Assembly (NCBI GenBank): GCA_022448525.1
Contig: JAKVCX010000005.1
Coordinates: forward strand, 380,047 to 444,046
DNA length: 64,000 nt
Direction: 5' to 3'
DNA from: Tenacibaculum sp.
GTDB lineage: Bacteria > Bacteroidota > Bacteroidia > Flavobacteriales > Flavobacteriaceae
Position numbers and translations under genes: made by a program. Below the pieces are notes generated by a model. That model was given only the letters and a program-made list of their open reading frames with translations. It searched no databases and was not told the DNA's origin. Each line of letters begins with the position of its first letter. Position 1 is the first letter of the stretch. This document shows, piece by piece, positions 16,957 through 26,303 of the stretch.

Positions 16957-17292
16957 TTATTGTAATTCATTCAATTTATCTTGTAATTCCTGAAGATTTT
17001 GCATTTTGTTGATTCCTAAAGAATAAAATATCCATACAAAATAAAGTAATGTAAGTATACTTAGAATTAAACCAATAATGGCAAGTATTCTTCCTGTGTT
17101 AAGGTTGGAATAATCACTGTAAGCACTTGGGTTTTGATCGTACAATTTTTTATCTTGATTATATAGAACCAATGCGATTACTCCGATAATAATCCCAAAT
17201 ATTCCATAACAGCAGCAGGTTAATATTGATAAAATACCTAATACTAAAACAACAGTTGCGTTTGGAAGTTTCCTTTGTTCGAATTCAAACAT
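16957..17292 (-). CDS. CCC-motif membrane protein
   Basis: 111 residues with two hydrophobic helices. The first (about 14-42) contains the three consecutive cysteines of LTCCCYGIFGIIIGVIALVL; the second (about 68-92) is ILAIIGLILSILTLLYFVWIF. Between them is a cytosolic or periplasmic loop NQDKKLYDQNPSAYSDY. The pattern is that of small DUF4190-like membrane proteins. It follows the DUF2752 gene by 10 bp, a pairing common in flavobacteria, and is the last gene of the ybaB unit. Function unknown. Confidence 0.8.
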   Translation of the reverse strand: MFEFEQRKLPNATVVLVLGILSILTCCCYGIFGIIIGVIALVLYNQDKKLYDQNPSAYSDYSNLNTGRILAIIGLILSILTLLYFVWIFYSLGINKMQNLQELQDKLNELQ

Positions 17293-17302
17293 GTTATGAG
17301 TT

Positions 17303-17611
17303 TTAACTTATTAATTTATTCATTTTTAAAACATAAGCAATTATTAAAATTACTACGTTTAGGATTCCTAAAATCAACAAGATTTTAGCAGTGATTTTCT
17401 TTTTCAATACAAAATGAGCAACAACAGCCAATGAAAAAAGTAAGGTTGTATAAATCGCAGGAAACATATGAAAAGCTTCTTTGAATTCACCTTTAGTTAC
17501 CATTACTACAGATCTTTGTAAACCACATCCCGGACAATCAATTCCAAATAATTTCTTATTCATGCATGGGAGCATGTAATCTTTTACATTATTTTGCTGT
17601 GATTGGTACAT
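17303..17611 (-). CDS. DUF2752 domain-containing membrane protein
   Basis: 102 residues. The DUF2752 signature is clear: LFGIDCPGCGLQRSVVMVTKGEFKEAFH split across about 22-49, with the CPGCG pair of cysteines, followed by two transmembrane helices (about 52-70 and 77-97). The Cys pair suggests metal or redox chemistry, but the family has no known function. It lies 13 bp after the VOC gene and 10 bp before the CCC-motif protein. The N-terminal residues MYQSQQNNVKDYMLP may be an extension; an internal ATG (MNKKLFG) is an alternative start. Confidence 0.85.
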   Translation of the reverse strand: MYQSQQNNVKDYMLPCMNKKLFGIDCPGCGLQRSVVMVTKGEFKEAFHMFPAIYTTLLFSLAVVAHFVLKKKITAKILLILGILNVVILIIAYVLKMNKLIS

Positions 17612-17624
17612 TTCAGATATGTTG

Positions 17625-18008
17625 TTAATCGTTTTTAATTTTCCAAGGTGGGTTCAACCTGTTTTCACCACCAAAAAATAAAATCAATTGATTACCATCT
17701 AAATCTTTAAGCTTAGCTTCTCTCCAAAGCCAAGATTCATCTTTAGGTTCTTGATCAAATTGAATCCCATCTTCTTTTAGTTGCTGAACTTTATCATCTA
17801 AGTTTTCGCATTCGAAATAAACATAAACTCCATCTCCTTGAGGTAATTCTTCTACTAAATGAATTGAGAATGTAGAATCTCCATCAGAACATTCGAACCT
17901 TGCATAATGAGGTAAGGCTTTTACAATTAACTTCAAACCTAATTTCTCATAAAATGGAATTGATTTTGTTAAATCTAAAGAAGGAACAGTAATTTGATTT
18001 AGATTCAT
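17625..18008 (-). CDS. VOC family (glyoxalase/dioxygenase-fold) protein
   Basis: 127 residues with paired beta-alpha-beta-beta-beta modules of the vicinal-oxygen-chelate superfamily: LNQITVPSLDLTKSIPFYEKLG at the start, GVYVYFECENLDDKV in the middle, and WREAKLKDLDGNQLILFF near the end. Potential metal ligands are H35 or H51 and a Glu in the last strands, though the metal site is not certain. It sits between ybaB (8 bp upstream) and DUF2752 (13 bp downstream). Substrate unknown. Confidence 0.85.
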   Translation of the reverse strand: MNLNQITVPSLDLTKSIPFYEKLGLKLIVKALPHYARFECSDGDSTFSIHLVEELPQGDGVYVYFECENLDDKVQQLKEDGIQFDQEPKDESWLWREAKLKDLDGNQLILFFGGENRLNPPWKIKND

Positions 18009-18016
18009 GTTGGTGT

Positions 18017-18340
18017 TTATTTAAACATATCCATTCCAGGAATATTTGGCATACCACTTTTTGCTGCAACAGCCATTTCTTGTTCGTTTATTTCGCCAGC
18101 TCTTTTTAAAGCTTTGTTTAAAGTTAAAATTAGATAATCTTCTAATTCTTCCGAATCGTTTAATAAACTATCATTAACTGATATGGCTTTGATTTCTCTA
18201 TTAGCAGTTACTGTAACTTTAATATTTCCATCAGCACTTGCTTCGTCAATCAAAACATTATTTAAACGTTGTTTTGTTTCTTCTACTTTTTGTTGAGCTT
18301 GTTTCAGCTTATCCATCATTCCAGATAAATCTCCGAACAT
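18017..18340 (-). CDS. YbaB/EbfC family nucleoid-associated protein
   Basis: 107 residues, normal family length. Begins [21 protein letters not shown], the usual helical start, followed by [21 protein letters not shown], the conserved GxVxVxxxGxxxhxxhxI strand region, and a C-terminal helix ending with [12 protein letters not shown]. Binds DNA as a dimer. In many bacteria it sits next to dnaX-recR; here those genes are absent and it heads an operon with VOC, DUF2752 and CCC-motif genes. Confidence 0.93.
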   Translation of the reverse strand: MFGDLSGMMDKLKQAQQKVEETKQRLNNVLIDEASADGNIKVTVTANREIKAISVNDSLLNDSEELEDYLILTLNKALKRAGEINEQEMAVAAKSGMPNIPGMDMFK

Positions 18341-18371
18341 AAATTATATATTTTTTAAAAAAATTACGTTA

Positions 18372-18379
18372 CAAAATTA
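18372..18379 (-). promoter_or_regulatory. -7 promoter box for the ybaB operon
   Basis: Minus-strand TAATTTTG matches TAnnTTTG, 31 bp upstream of the ybaB ATG, in the 66-bp gap it shares with the divergent S9 peptidase. Confidence 0.45.
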
Positions 18380-18406
18380 CTACATTACTAAACCAAAATA
18401 AATCAA

Positions 18407-20569
18407 ATGAAAAAAATTCTTTTATTCAGTATTGGTATAAGTGTTATTTTTGCTTCCTGCAAAAAAGAGAAGATGACAAACAAAACCACTCCGCCAGTAG
18501 CTGAGAAACAACCAAAACAACTAGAAAAGCACGGTGATGTTCGCACCGATAACTATTTCTGGATGCGTTTAACTGATGAACAAAAAAACGCAGAAACCAA
18601 AGACGAACAAACTCAAAAAGTTTACGATTATCTGAATGCTGAAAATACGTATTTTGATGATGAAATGGGATATACCAAAGATTTTCAAGAAAGCTTATTT
18701 CAAGAAATGAAAGGTAGAATTAAAGAGGATGATGAGTCTGTTCCATATAAGAGAAATGGATATTTTTATATCACTCGATATGAAAAAGGACAACAGTATC
18801 CTATTTATTCTAGAAAAAAGGAAACTTTAGAAGCTGATGAGGAAATTATGTTCGATGTGAATAAAGAAGCAGAAGGACACGAATATTTTCAATTAGGAGG
18901 TTTAAATGTTTCTCCTGATAATAAATTATTAGCTTTTTCAACAGATACCGTAAGTCGTCGTCAGTATTTTATTCAGATAAAGAATTTAGAAACTGGTGAA
19001 ATTTATAAAGATAGAATTAACAACACAACGGGAGGAAGTGTTTGGGCAAATGATAATAAAACATTGTTCTATACTAAAAAAGATCCTGTAACATTACGTA
19101 GTTCACAAATTTATAGACATGTTTTAGGAACTGATGAATCAGAAGATGTATTAGTTTTTGAAGAGAAAGATGAGACTTTCGGAGTTTTTGTTTCAAAGAC
19201 AAAATCTAAAAAGTATTTAGTGATGGGATCGTATAGTACGGTTTCTAGCGAATACCAAGTTTTAGAAGCAGATAACCCAACAGGTAATTTCAGAGTTATT
19301 CAACCACGTGAGCGTGATTTAGAATATGATATTGCACATTACGGAGATCATTTCTATATTAAAACAAATAAAGATGGAGCAACTAACTTTAAGTTGATGA
19401 AAACTCCAGAAACTAAAACTACAAAAGAGAATTGGGTTGATGTAATTCCTCATAGAGAAGATGTGTTTTTCGAGGATTTTTCAATTTTCAAAGATTACTT
19501 AGTTTTAGAAGAAAGAGATAACGGTTTATTAAAAATTAGAATTAAACGTTGGGATGGTAAAGAAGATTATTATTTACCATTTGATGAAGAAACATATTCT
19601 GCTGGAGTGTATTCGAATCCTGATTTCGATACAGATGTGATTCGTTATTCTTATAATTCAATGACAACTCCGAGTTCTGTGATTGATTTCAATATGAAAG
19701 ATCAGTCTAAAGAAATTAAAAAGGAGCAAGAAGTTTTAGGAGGTAAATTCAAAAAGGAAAATTATGTAAGTAAGAGAATTTGGGTTACTGCTAGAGACGG
19801 TAAAAAAGTAGCATTATCAATCGTTCACAGAAAAGATACTAAAATTGATAAAAATACGCCTGTTTTACAATATGCATACGGTTCTTATGGATATACAATT
19901 CCTGATGGATTTTCAACTACTCGTTTAAGTTTATTAGATCGTGGGTTTATTTTTGCTTTAGCTCACATTCGTGGAAGTCAATACTTAGGAAGAGAATGGT
20001 ATGAAGACGGTAAAATGTTAAATAAGAAAAATACATTTACTGATTTTGTAGATTGTTCTAAATATTTAATCGACAACGGATATACATCTCCGGAGCATTT
20101 ATATGCAATGGGTGGTTCCGCTGGTGGATTATTAATGGGAGCTGTTGTAAACATGAATCCAGAATTATATAATGGAGTTATTGCTGCTGTTCCTTTTGTA
20201 GATGTAATTTCTACAATGTTAGATGATAGTATTCCTTTAACAACTGGTGAGTATGACGAATGGGGAAATCCTAACGATAAAGATTATTATGATTACATCA
20301 AATCATATTCTCCATACGATCAAGTTGAAGCAAAAGAATATCCAAATATGTTAGTGACTACAGGATTGCATGATAGTCAAGTTCAATATTGGGAACCTGC
20401 AAAATGGGTAGCTAAATTAAGAGAGTTAAAGACTGATAATAATCAATTGTATTTACATACAAATATGGAAGCTGGGCATGGTGGAGCTTCAGGAAGATTC
20501 AATTCTTTAAAAGAAACTGCAAGAGAATATAGCTTCTTTTTAGCTTTAGAGGATAAGTTAGAAAAATAA
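18407..20569 (+). CDS. S9A family prolyl oligopeptidase / oligopeptidase B, lipoprotein
   Basis: Serine oligopeptidase of 720 residues. The start MKKILLFSIGISVIFASC is a lipoprotein signal with lipobox FASC. The beta-propeller domain runs about 30-420 (DNYFWMRL, YPIYSRKKE, SGGSVWANDNKTLFYT-like blades). The C-terminal alpha/beta-hydrolase carries the triad S571 (MGGSAGGLL), D656 (LHDSQVQYWEP) and H691 (EAGHGGASGRF). The sequence around the serine and Asp is closest to oligopeptidase B, which cleaves after basic residues. Envelope location suggests peptide scavenging or signal-peptide degradation. Transcribed alone and followed by a terminator. Confidence 0.92.
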   Translation: MKKILLFSIGISVIFASCKKEKMTNKTTPPVAEKQPKQLEKHGDVRTDNYFWMRLTDEQKNAETKDEQTQKVYDYLNAENTYFDDEMGYTKDFQESLFQEMKGRIKEDDESVPYKRNGYFYITRYEKGQQYPIYSRKKETLEADEEIMFDVNKEAEGHEYFQLGGLNVSPDNKLLAFSTDTVSRRQYFIQIKNLETGEIYKDRINNTTGGSVWANDNKTLFYTKKDPVTLRSSQIYRHVLGTDESEDVLVFEEKDETFGVFVSKTKSKKYLVMGSYSTVSSEYQVLEADNPTGNFRVIQPRERDLEYDIAHYGDHFYIKTNKDGATNFKLMKTPETKTTKENWVDVIPHREDVFFEDFSIFKDYLVLEERDNGLLKIRIKRWDGKEDYYLPFDEETYSAGVYSNPDFDTDVIRYSYNSMTTPSSVIDFNMKDQSKEIKKEQEVLGGKFKKENYVSKRIWVTARDGKKVALSIVHRKDTKIDKNTPVLQYAYGSYGYTIPDGFSTTRLSLLDRGFIFALAHIRGSQYLGREWYEDGKMLNKKNTFTDFVDCSKYLIDNGYTSPEHLYAMGGSAGGLLMGAVVNMNPELYNGVIAAVPFVDVISTMLDDSIPLTTGEYDEWGNPNDKDYYDYIKSYSPYDQVEAKEYPNMLVTTGLHDSQVQYWEPAKWVAKLRELKTDNNQLYLHTNMEAGHGGASGRFNSLKETAREYSFFLALEDKLEK

Positions 20570-20572
20570 TTA

Positions 20573-20580
20573 TATTTTTG
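20573..20580 (+). promoter_or_regulatory. -7 promoter box for the cysteine-synthase-family gene
   Basis: TATTTTTG matches TAnnTTTG, immediately after the S9 peptidase stop. A start site about 7 bp on would fall just before the hairpin at 20590-20619, putting the hairpin at the 5' end of the next mRNA. No clear -33 TTTG is seen. Confidence 0.5.
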
Positions 20581-20589
20581 CACCGATTT

Positions 20590-20620
20590 AAAACCTGATG
20601 GTAATCACTATCAGGTTTTT
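20590..20620 (+). terminator. Terminator-like hairpin before the cysteine-synthase-family gene
   Basis: AAAACCTGAT (20590-20599) pairs with ATCAGGTTTT (20610-20619); the stem can extend by GGT/ACT to a four-base loop, and a T-run follows. It is a good intrinsic terminator for the S9 peptidase gene, yet its T-run ends at the first possible ATG (20623) of the next gene. Confidence 0.8.
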
Positions 20621-20622
20621 TT

Positions 20623-21636
20623 ATGAAGCAATTTTTGATGGACAGAAACAAAGTAATAGTAAATTCGGTACTTGATTTAATAGGACAAACTCCCGTTGTT
20701 AAATTTCAACGAATTACTAAAGATTTACCAGGAACCTTTTATGCTAAAGTTGAGGCTTTTAACCCTGGTCAATCAGCGAAAGATAGAATTGCTTTACACA
20801 TTGTTGAAAGTGCTGAGAAAAAAGGAATTTTAAAACCAGGTATCAGTACAATTGTAGAAACTACTTCAGGTAATACAGGATTTAGTTTAGCTATGATTAG
20901 CTTAATTAAAGGCTACAAATGTATTCTTGCTGTTAGTGATAAGTCTTCTCAAGATAAAATTGAAGTTTTAAAAGCAATGGGAGCGGAGGTACATGTTTGT
21001 CCTGCGAATGTTCCGGCAGATGATCCAAGATCTTATTACGAAACTGCCAAAAGACTTCATAAAGAAACACCAAAGTCCATTTACATCAATCAATATTTTA
21101 ATGAATTAAATATTGAAGCACATTATACAACAACTGGTCCTGAAATTTGGGAGCAAACGCAAGGAAAAATTACACACTTTGTTGCTGCTAGTGGAACTGG
21201 AGGAACAATTTCCGGAACAGGAAGATATTTAAAAGAGAAGAATCCGAATATCAAAGTATTAGGAGTAGATGCTGTTGGTTCTGTTATTAAAAAGTATCAC
21301 GAAACAAAAGAGTTTGATCCAAATGAAATTTCTCCATATAAAATTGAAGGATTAGGAAAGAACTTAATTCCTACAGCAACAGATTTTGATATTGTTGATG
21401 TGTACGAAAAAATTACTGATAAAGATGCGGCTTTTGCTTGTCGTGATTTAGTAAAGCAAGAAGGAATGTTTTGCGGTTACACTTCTGGTGCAGTAATTCA
21501 GGCCACAAAGCAGTATGCAGCGCAAGGAATGTTTGATGAAAATAGTGTTGTTGTGATGGTTTTACCAGATCACGGAATCCGTTATATGGATAAAGTTTAT
21601 TCTGATGATTGGATGAAACAACAAGGTTTTATGTAA
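20623..21636 (+). CDS. PLP-dependent cysteine synthase / cystathionine beta-synthase family enzyme
   Basis: 337 residues from ATG 20623; an inner ATG at 20638 ([16 protein letters not shown]) fits the family N-terminus better and lies clear of the terminator hairpin, so the true protein is probably 332 residues. Beta-family PLP fold: Lys53 in [11 protein letters not shown] binds PLP, TTSGNTG holds the substrate and [14 protein letters not shown] the phosphate. [12 protein letters not shown] and the NPG (not NPA) before the Lys resemble catalytic domains of cystathionine beta-synthase as much as OASS. No C-terminal CBS regulatory domain is present. It makes cysteine (or cystathionine) from an activated serine; which one is open. 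Confidence 0.85.
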   Translation: MKQFLMDRNKVIVNSVLDLIGQTPVVKFQRITKDLPGTFYAKVEAFNPGQSAKDRIALHIVESAEKKGILKPGISTIVETTSGNTGFSLAMISLIKGYKCILAVSDKSSQDKIEVLKAMGAEVHVCPANVPADDPRSYYETAKRLHKETPKSIYINQYFNELNIEAHYTTTGPEIWEQTQGKITHFVAASGTGGTISGTGRYLKEKNPNIKVLGVDAVGSVIKKYHETKEFDPNEISPYKIEGLGKNLIPTATDFDIVDVYEKITDKDAAFACRDLVKQEGMFCGYTSGAVIQATKQYAAQGMFDENSVVVMVLPDHGIRYMDKVYSDDWMKQQGFM

Positions 21637-21659
21637 TGCTAATCAAGTTCAAAATTGAT

Positions 21660-22892
21660 TTAATTATATATCAAGTATTTCTGTCTAATCTTCTTGAATT
21701 TATCTAAATCCTTTTTCCAAGATTTTTCTATTTCTGTTTTTGAAAGTCCTTTTTCAATTTGACTTTGCAATAATTTTGTTCCTGCAAGCTTTGTGAAAAA
21801 TTTGTTGAAGAACTCTTCTTTTTTATCGGTTTGTTGATAAGCTTTTATCAACCATTGTAGGTCTAATTCTGATAGATATTTCGATTCACTTAAGTCTTCA
21901 CCGTAACACACTTTTTCTTTATGCTTTGGATATTTAGCTCCGTCATTAGGTTTTGGAGTAAAAGTATAGTTCATTTCTTTTAAATATGGAGATCCATAAA
22001 TTTGAAATTGAGAATCGGTTCCTCTTCCAGCAGAAACATTTGTTCCCTCAAAAAAACAAAGACTAGGGTAGAGGTTTATGGCAGTTTCATTGGGTAAGTT
22101 TGGTGAAGGTTTAACTGGTAAACTATATTTTTTATTGTACGTGTAATTCTTAATAGGAATTACAGTTAAGTCACATTGAATTCCGTTCTTCATCCATTTT
22201 TCACCATTAATCATTTTTCCGTATTCACCAATTGTCATACCGTATACTACAGGAACAGGATGCATTCCTACAAAGCTTTGATGTTCCATTTCTAATAAAG
22301 GTCCATCAACATAATGTCCATTTGGATTTGGTCTGTCTAAAACAATAACAGGAATATTATTTTCAGCACAAGCTTCCATAACATAATGCAACGTAGAAAT
22401 GTATGTGTAAAAACGCACACCTACATCTTGTATGTCAAAGACAACTGCGTCTATATTTTCTAATTGTTCTTTTGAAGGTTTTTTGTTTTTTCCATATAAC
22501 GAAATAATTGGTAATTCGGTTTTGCTATCAATTCCATCCTTAATATGTTCACCAGCATCTGCTTTTCCTCTAAAACCGTGTTCAGGAGCAAATACTTTTG
22601 CAACTTCAATTTCTTTTGAATTGTGCAGGTAATCAACTAAATGAAACGAGTTGATATTAGGATTAAACTTAGATTTTTTTTCAATAATTGAAGTTTGATT
22701 CGCAACAATAGCAATTCGTTTTCCTTTCAAAAGTGGAACATACTTGGCTGTATGGTTAGCTCCAGGAATTATCTTTTCATCAATTACAATTTTATCATCT
22801 TTAATTTTATTTGGTTGTTTACAAGAGACATCACAAAAAATACTGATAATAAACAAGAATAAATATGTACTTTTGATGGTGTTATAAATCAT
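21660..22892 (-). CDS. DUF1343 lipoprotein, NamZ-like exo-beta-N-acetylmuramidase
   Basis: 410 residues. A lipoprotein-type N-terminus ends in DVSC (Cys about residue 25). The DUF1343 core follows: KRIAIVANQTSI, VAKVFAPEHGFRG, AVVFDIQDVGVRFYTYISTL, VLDRPNPNG, and NLPNETAINLYPSLCFFEGT with NVSAGRGT. These are the hallmarks of the family that includes the NamZ exo-beta-N-acetylmuramidase, which releases terminal MurNAc from peptidoglycan fragments. Location in the envelope fits cell-wall recycling. Its ATG is only 6 bp from the start of the divergent permease gene, so its promoter must lie inside that gene. Confidence 0.87.
   Translation of the reverse strand: MIYNTIKSTYLFLFIISIFCDVSCKQPNKIKDDKIVIDEKIIPGANHTAKYVPLLKGKRIAIVANQTSIIEKKSKFNPNINSFHLVDYLHNSKEIEVAKVFAPEHGFRGKADAGEHIKDGIDSKTELPIISLYGKNKKPSKEQLENIDAVVFDIQDVGVRFYTYISTLHYVMEACAENNIPVIVLDRPNPNGHYVDGPLLEMEHQSFVGMHPVPVVYGMTIGEYGKMINGEKWMKNGIQCDLTVIPIKNYTYNKKYSLPVKPSPNLPNETAINLYPSLCFFEGTNVSAGRGTDSQFQIYGSPYLKEMNYTFTPKPNDGAKYPKHKEKVCYGEDLSESKYLSELDLQWLIKAYQQTDKKEEFFNKFFTKLAGTKLLQSQIEKGLSKTEIEKSWKKDLDKFKKIRQKYLIYN
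22868..22875 (+). promoter_or_regulatory. -7 promoter box for the FtsX/LolE-type permease gene
   Basis: TACTTTTG is an exact TAnnTTTG match lying inside the first codons of the divergent NamZ-like gene. It would give a leader of only ~17 bases before the TTG start at 22899. No -33 TTTG is evident. Confidence 0.5.
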
Positions 22893-22898
22893 GAATTT

Positions 22899-24131
22899 TT
22901 GAATTACGAGTTATTTATTGCTAAGCGAATTGTTGCAAGTAAAGAGCATAAAAATAGTATATCATCACCAATAATAAAAATTGCCATTGTTGCTATTACT
23001 TTAGGAATTGCTATTATGTTAATTTCAGTTTCTGTAAGTGCGGGCTTTCAACAAAAAATTAGAGCAAAAATTGCTGGTTTTAAAGGTCATATTCAAATTA
23101 CAAATTATGATAATAACAATTCAGATGTTTCTACAGTACCATTAGATCTTAATCAAGACTTTTATCCAACTTTCAAAAATATTTCAGGAATAAAAAAAGT
23201 ACAACCTTATATTAATAAAGGTGGAATACTAAGAACTCCTACAGATTTTCAAGGAATAATTTTTAAAGGAGTTAATTCTGATTATGATTTTTCATTTTTC
23301 CAAGAGTTTTTAGTTGAAGGTAGATTACCGAATTATGATCAAAAAAGAAATAGAGAGGTATTAATTTCGAAGTCAATAGTAAATAGCTTACAGCTCAAGT
23401 TAAATGATACTTTGCAAGCTTGGTTTGAAAGTTCAACTAGTACTGGATTTAAAATGCGTAAACCAGTAGTTGTAGGAATTTATGATACAGGTTTTGAAGA
23501 GTTCGATAATGCAATTATTGTTGGCGATTTGAAAGAAGTACAACGAATCAATAAATGGAAAGACAATGAAGTTGGTGGATTTGAGATAATGATTGATGAT
23601 TTTGATGAGTTAAAAGAAAAGGGAGATCAGGTATATAGTTCTATCGGAACTACTTTAAATGCAACTACCATTACAGATAATTACCCGGCAATTTTTGAAT
23701 GGGTGAAATTATTTGATAATAACGTATGGTTCATCATAGCTATTATGGTGATAATCGCTGGAATAAATATGATTACAGCTTTACTCGTTTTAATTCTTGA
23801 GAGAGTTCAAATGGTAGGAATACTTAAAACGCTTGGAAGTTCGAATAGAGAAATACAAAAAGTGTTTTTGTACAATGCTTCATATTTAATTGTTCGTGGT
23901 TTAATTTGGGGTAATATAATCGGACTTGGATTATTGCTTATTCAGAAGTTTTTTAAAATTATTGAATTAAACCCAGAAACTTATTATGTTTCTACTGTTC
24001 CTGTGAATATTAATTTGTTTCATATTTTAATGTTAAATATCGGAACATTGGTTTTATGTCTAGTTATGTTACTAGTGCCTTCGATGATTGTTTCTAAAAT
24101 CCATCCCTCTAAATCAATTAAGTTCTCATAA
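22899..24131 (+). CDS. FtsX/LolC-LolE-type ABC transporter permease, TTG start
   Basis: 410 residues with the MacB/FtsX/LolE layout: one TM helix at about 25-48 (IKIAIVAITLGIAIMLISVS), a ~220-residue periplasmic MacB-like domain, then three TM helices (about 276-300, 325-345, 375-400). TTG at 22899 starts MNYELFIAKRIV, which matches the usual N-terminus of flavobacterial homologues; the ATG at 22891 is in another frame and stops after three codons. Likely role: lipoprotein release from the inner membrane. No ATPase gene is adjacent, so a LolD partner must be encoded elsewhere. Confidence 0.87.
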   Translation: MNYELFIAKRIVASKEHKNSISSPIIKIAIVAITLGIAIMLISVSVSAGFQQKIRAKIAGFKGHIQITNYDNNNSDVSTVPLDLNQDFYPTFKNISGIKKVQPYINKGGILRTPTDFQGIIFKGVNSDYDFSFFQEFLVEGRLPNYDQKRNREVLISKSIVNSLQLKLNDTLQAWFESSTSTGFKMRKPVVVGIYDTGFEEFDNAIIVGDLKEVQRINKWKDNEVGGFEIMIDDFDELKEKGDQVYSSIGTTLNATTITDNYPAIFEWVKLFDNNVWFIIAIMVIIAGINMITALLVLILERVQMVGILKTLGSSNREIQKVFLYNASYLIVRGLIWGNIIGLGLLLIQKFFKIIELNPETYYVSTVPVNINLFHILMLNIGTLVLCLVMLLVPSMIVSKIHPSKSIKFS

Positions 24132-24135
24132 AAAA

Positions 24136-24159
24136 AAGCATCCACTAAAGTGAATGCTT
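24136..24159. terminator. Terminator between permease and pyrG
   Basis: AAGCAT (24136-24141), one mismatched pair, CAC, loop TAAA, GTG, then ATGCTT (24154-24159). A-rich and T-rich flanks suit use from both sides by the convergent permease and pyrG genes; the internal mismatch makes it weaker. Confidence 0.6.
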
Positions 24160-24184
24160 ATTAATATGATGTAATTATATTATT

Positions 24185-25804
<1,620 letters not shown>

Positions 25805-25815
25805 TTAGGTTTGCG

Positions 25816-25823
25816 CAAAAGTA
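25816..25823 (-). promoter_or_regulatory. -7 promoter box for pyrG
   Basis: Minus-strand TACTTTTG matches TAnnTTTG, 17 bp before the pyrG ATG. The short leader leaves no room for a 5' attenuator of the kind found before pyrG in some Firmicutes. Confidence 0.5.
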
Positions 25824-25913
25824 ATAACATTGATAGTTTTCACAATAAAAATCGAAGAAAATTCGATGAGTTTTAGAGGAAAAAAAAATATCTCAAAAAA
25901 AATTATTTAATAA

Positions 25914-25944
25914 CTTGTCAAGTTGAAAAACAGTTGTATATTTG
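25914..25944 (+). promoter_or_regulatory. rpmH promoter (-33 and -7 boxes)
   Basis: CTTG at 25914-25917 and TATATTTG at 25937-25944 are separated by 19 bp, matching the Bacteroidota TTTG-N19-TAnnTTTG promoter with one mismatch in the -33 box. The leader to the rpmH ATG is about 65 bases. Confidence 0.65.
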
Positions 25945-26016
25945 CACACGCTTTTAGCAGTCGGAATTTCACTATTAGCAATAATTAATTTTTGAATATT
26001 TCAAGTTTATTTTAAA

Positions 26017-26178
26017 ATGAGTAAAAGAACTTACCAACCATCGAAAAGAAAGAGAAGAAACAAACACGGTTTCAGAGAAAGAATGGCTTCTGCTAATGGT
26101 AGAAAAGTATTAGCTAGAAGAAGAGCAAAAGGAAGAAAGAAATTATCGGTTTCGTCTGAATCAAGACCGAAAAAATAA
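26017..26178 (+). CDS. rpmH: 50S ribosomal protein L34
   Basis: 53-residue, strongly basic protein. [19 protein letters not shown] followed by [20 protein letters not shown] is the complete L34 signature. The C-terminal ~10 residues ([10 protein letters not shown]) extend slightly beyond the usual 44-46 residues, as in other Bacteroidota. L34 is a late-assembling component of the large ribosomal subunit. Unlike most bacteria it is not next to rnpA and dnaA here; it sits alone between pyrG and carB with its own promoter and terminator. Confidence 0.97.
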   Translation: MSKRTYQPSKRKRRNKHGFRERMASANGRKVLARRRAKGRKKLSVSSESRPKK

Positions 26179-26200
26179 TGATTTAGAGTTGTTTATATCA

Positions 26201-26227
26201 AGGTGTTACTGTTTGTTAGTAACACCT
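26201..26227 (+). terminator. rpmH terminator
   Basis: AGGTGTTACT (26201-26210) and AGTAACACCT (26218-26227), a perfect 10-bp stem with a 7-base loop followed by a T-run, 22 bp after the rpmH stop. Confidence 0.85.
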
Positions 26228-26303
26228 TTTTTTATACCTAATCAATTTATATTTATATTTTTACAACACAACAAGCAAAACACACAAAAACAAAACAACA
26301 CAA

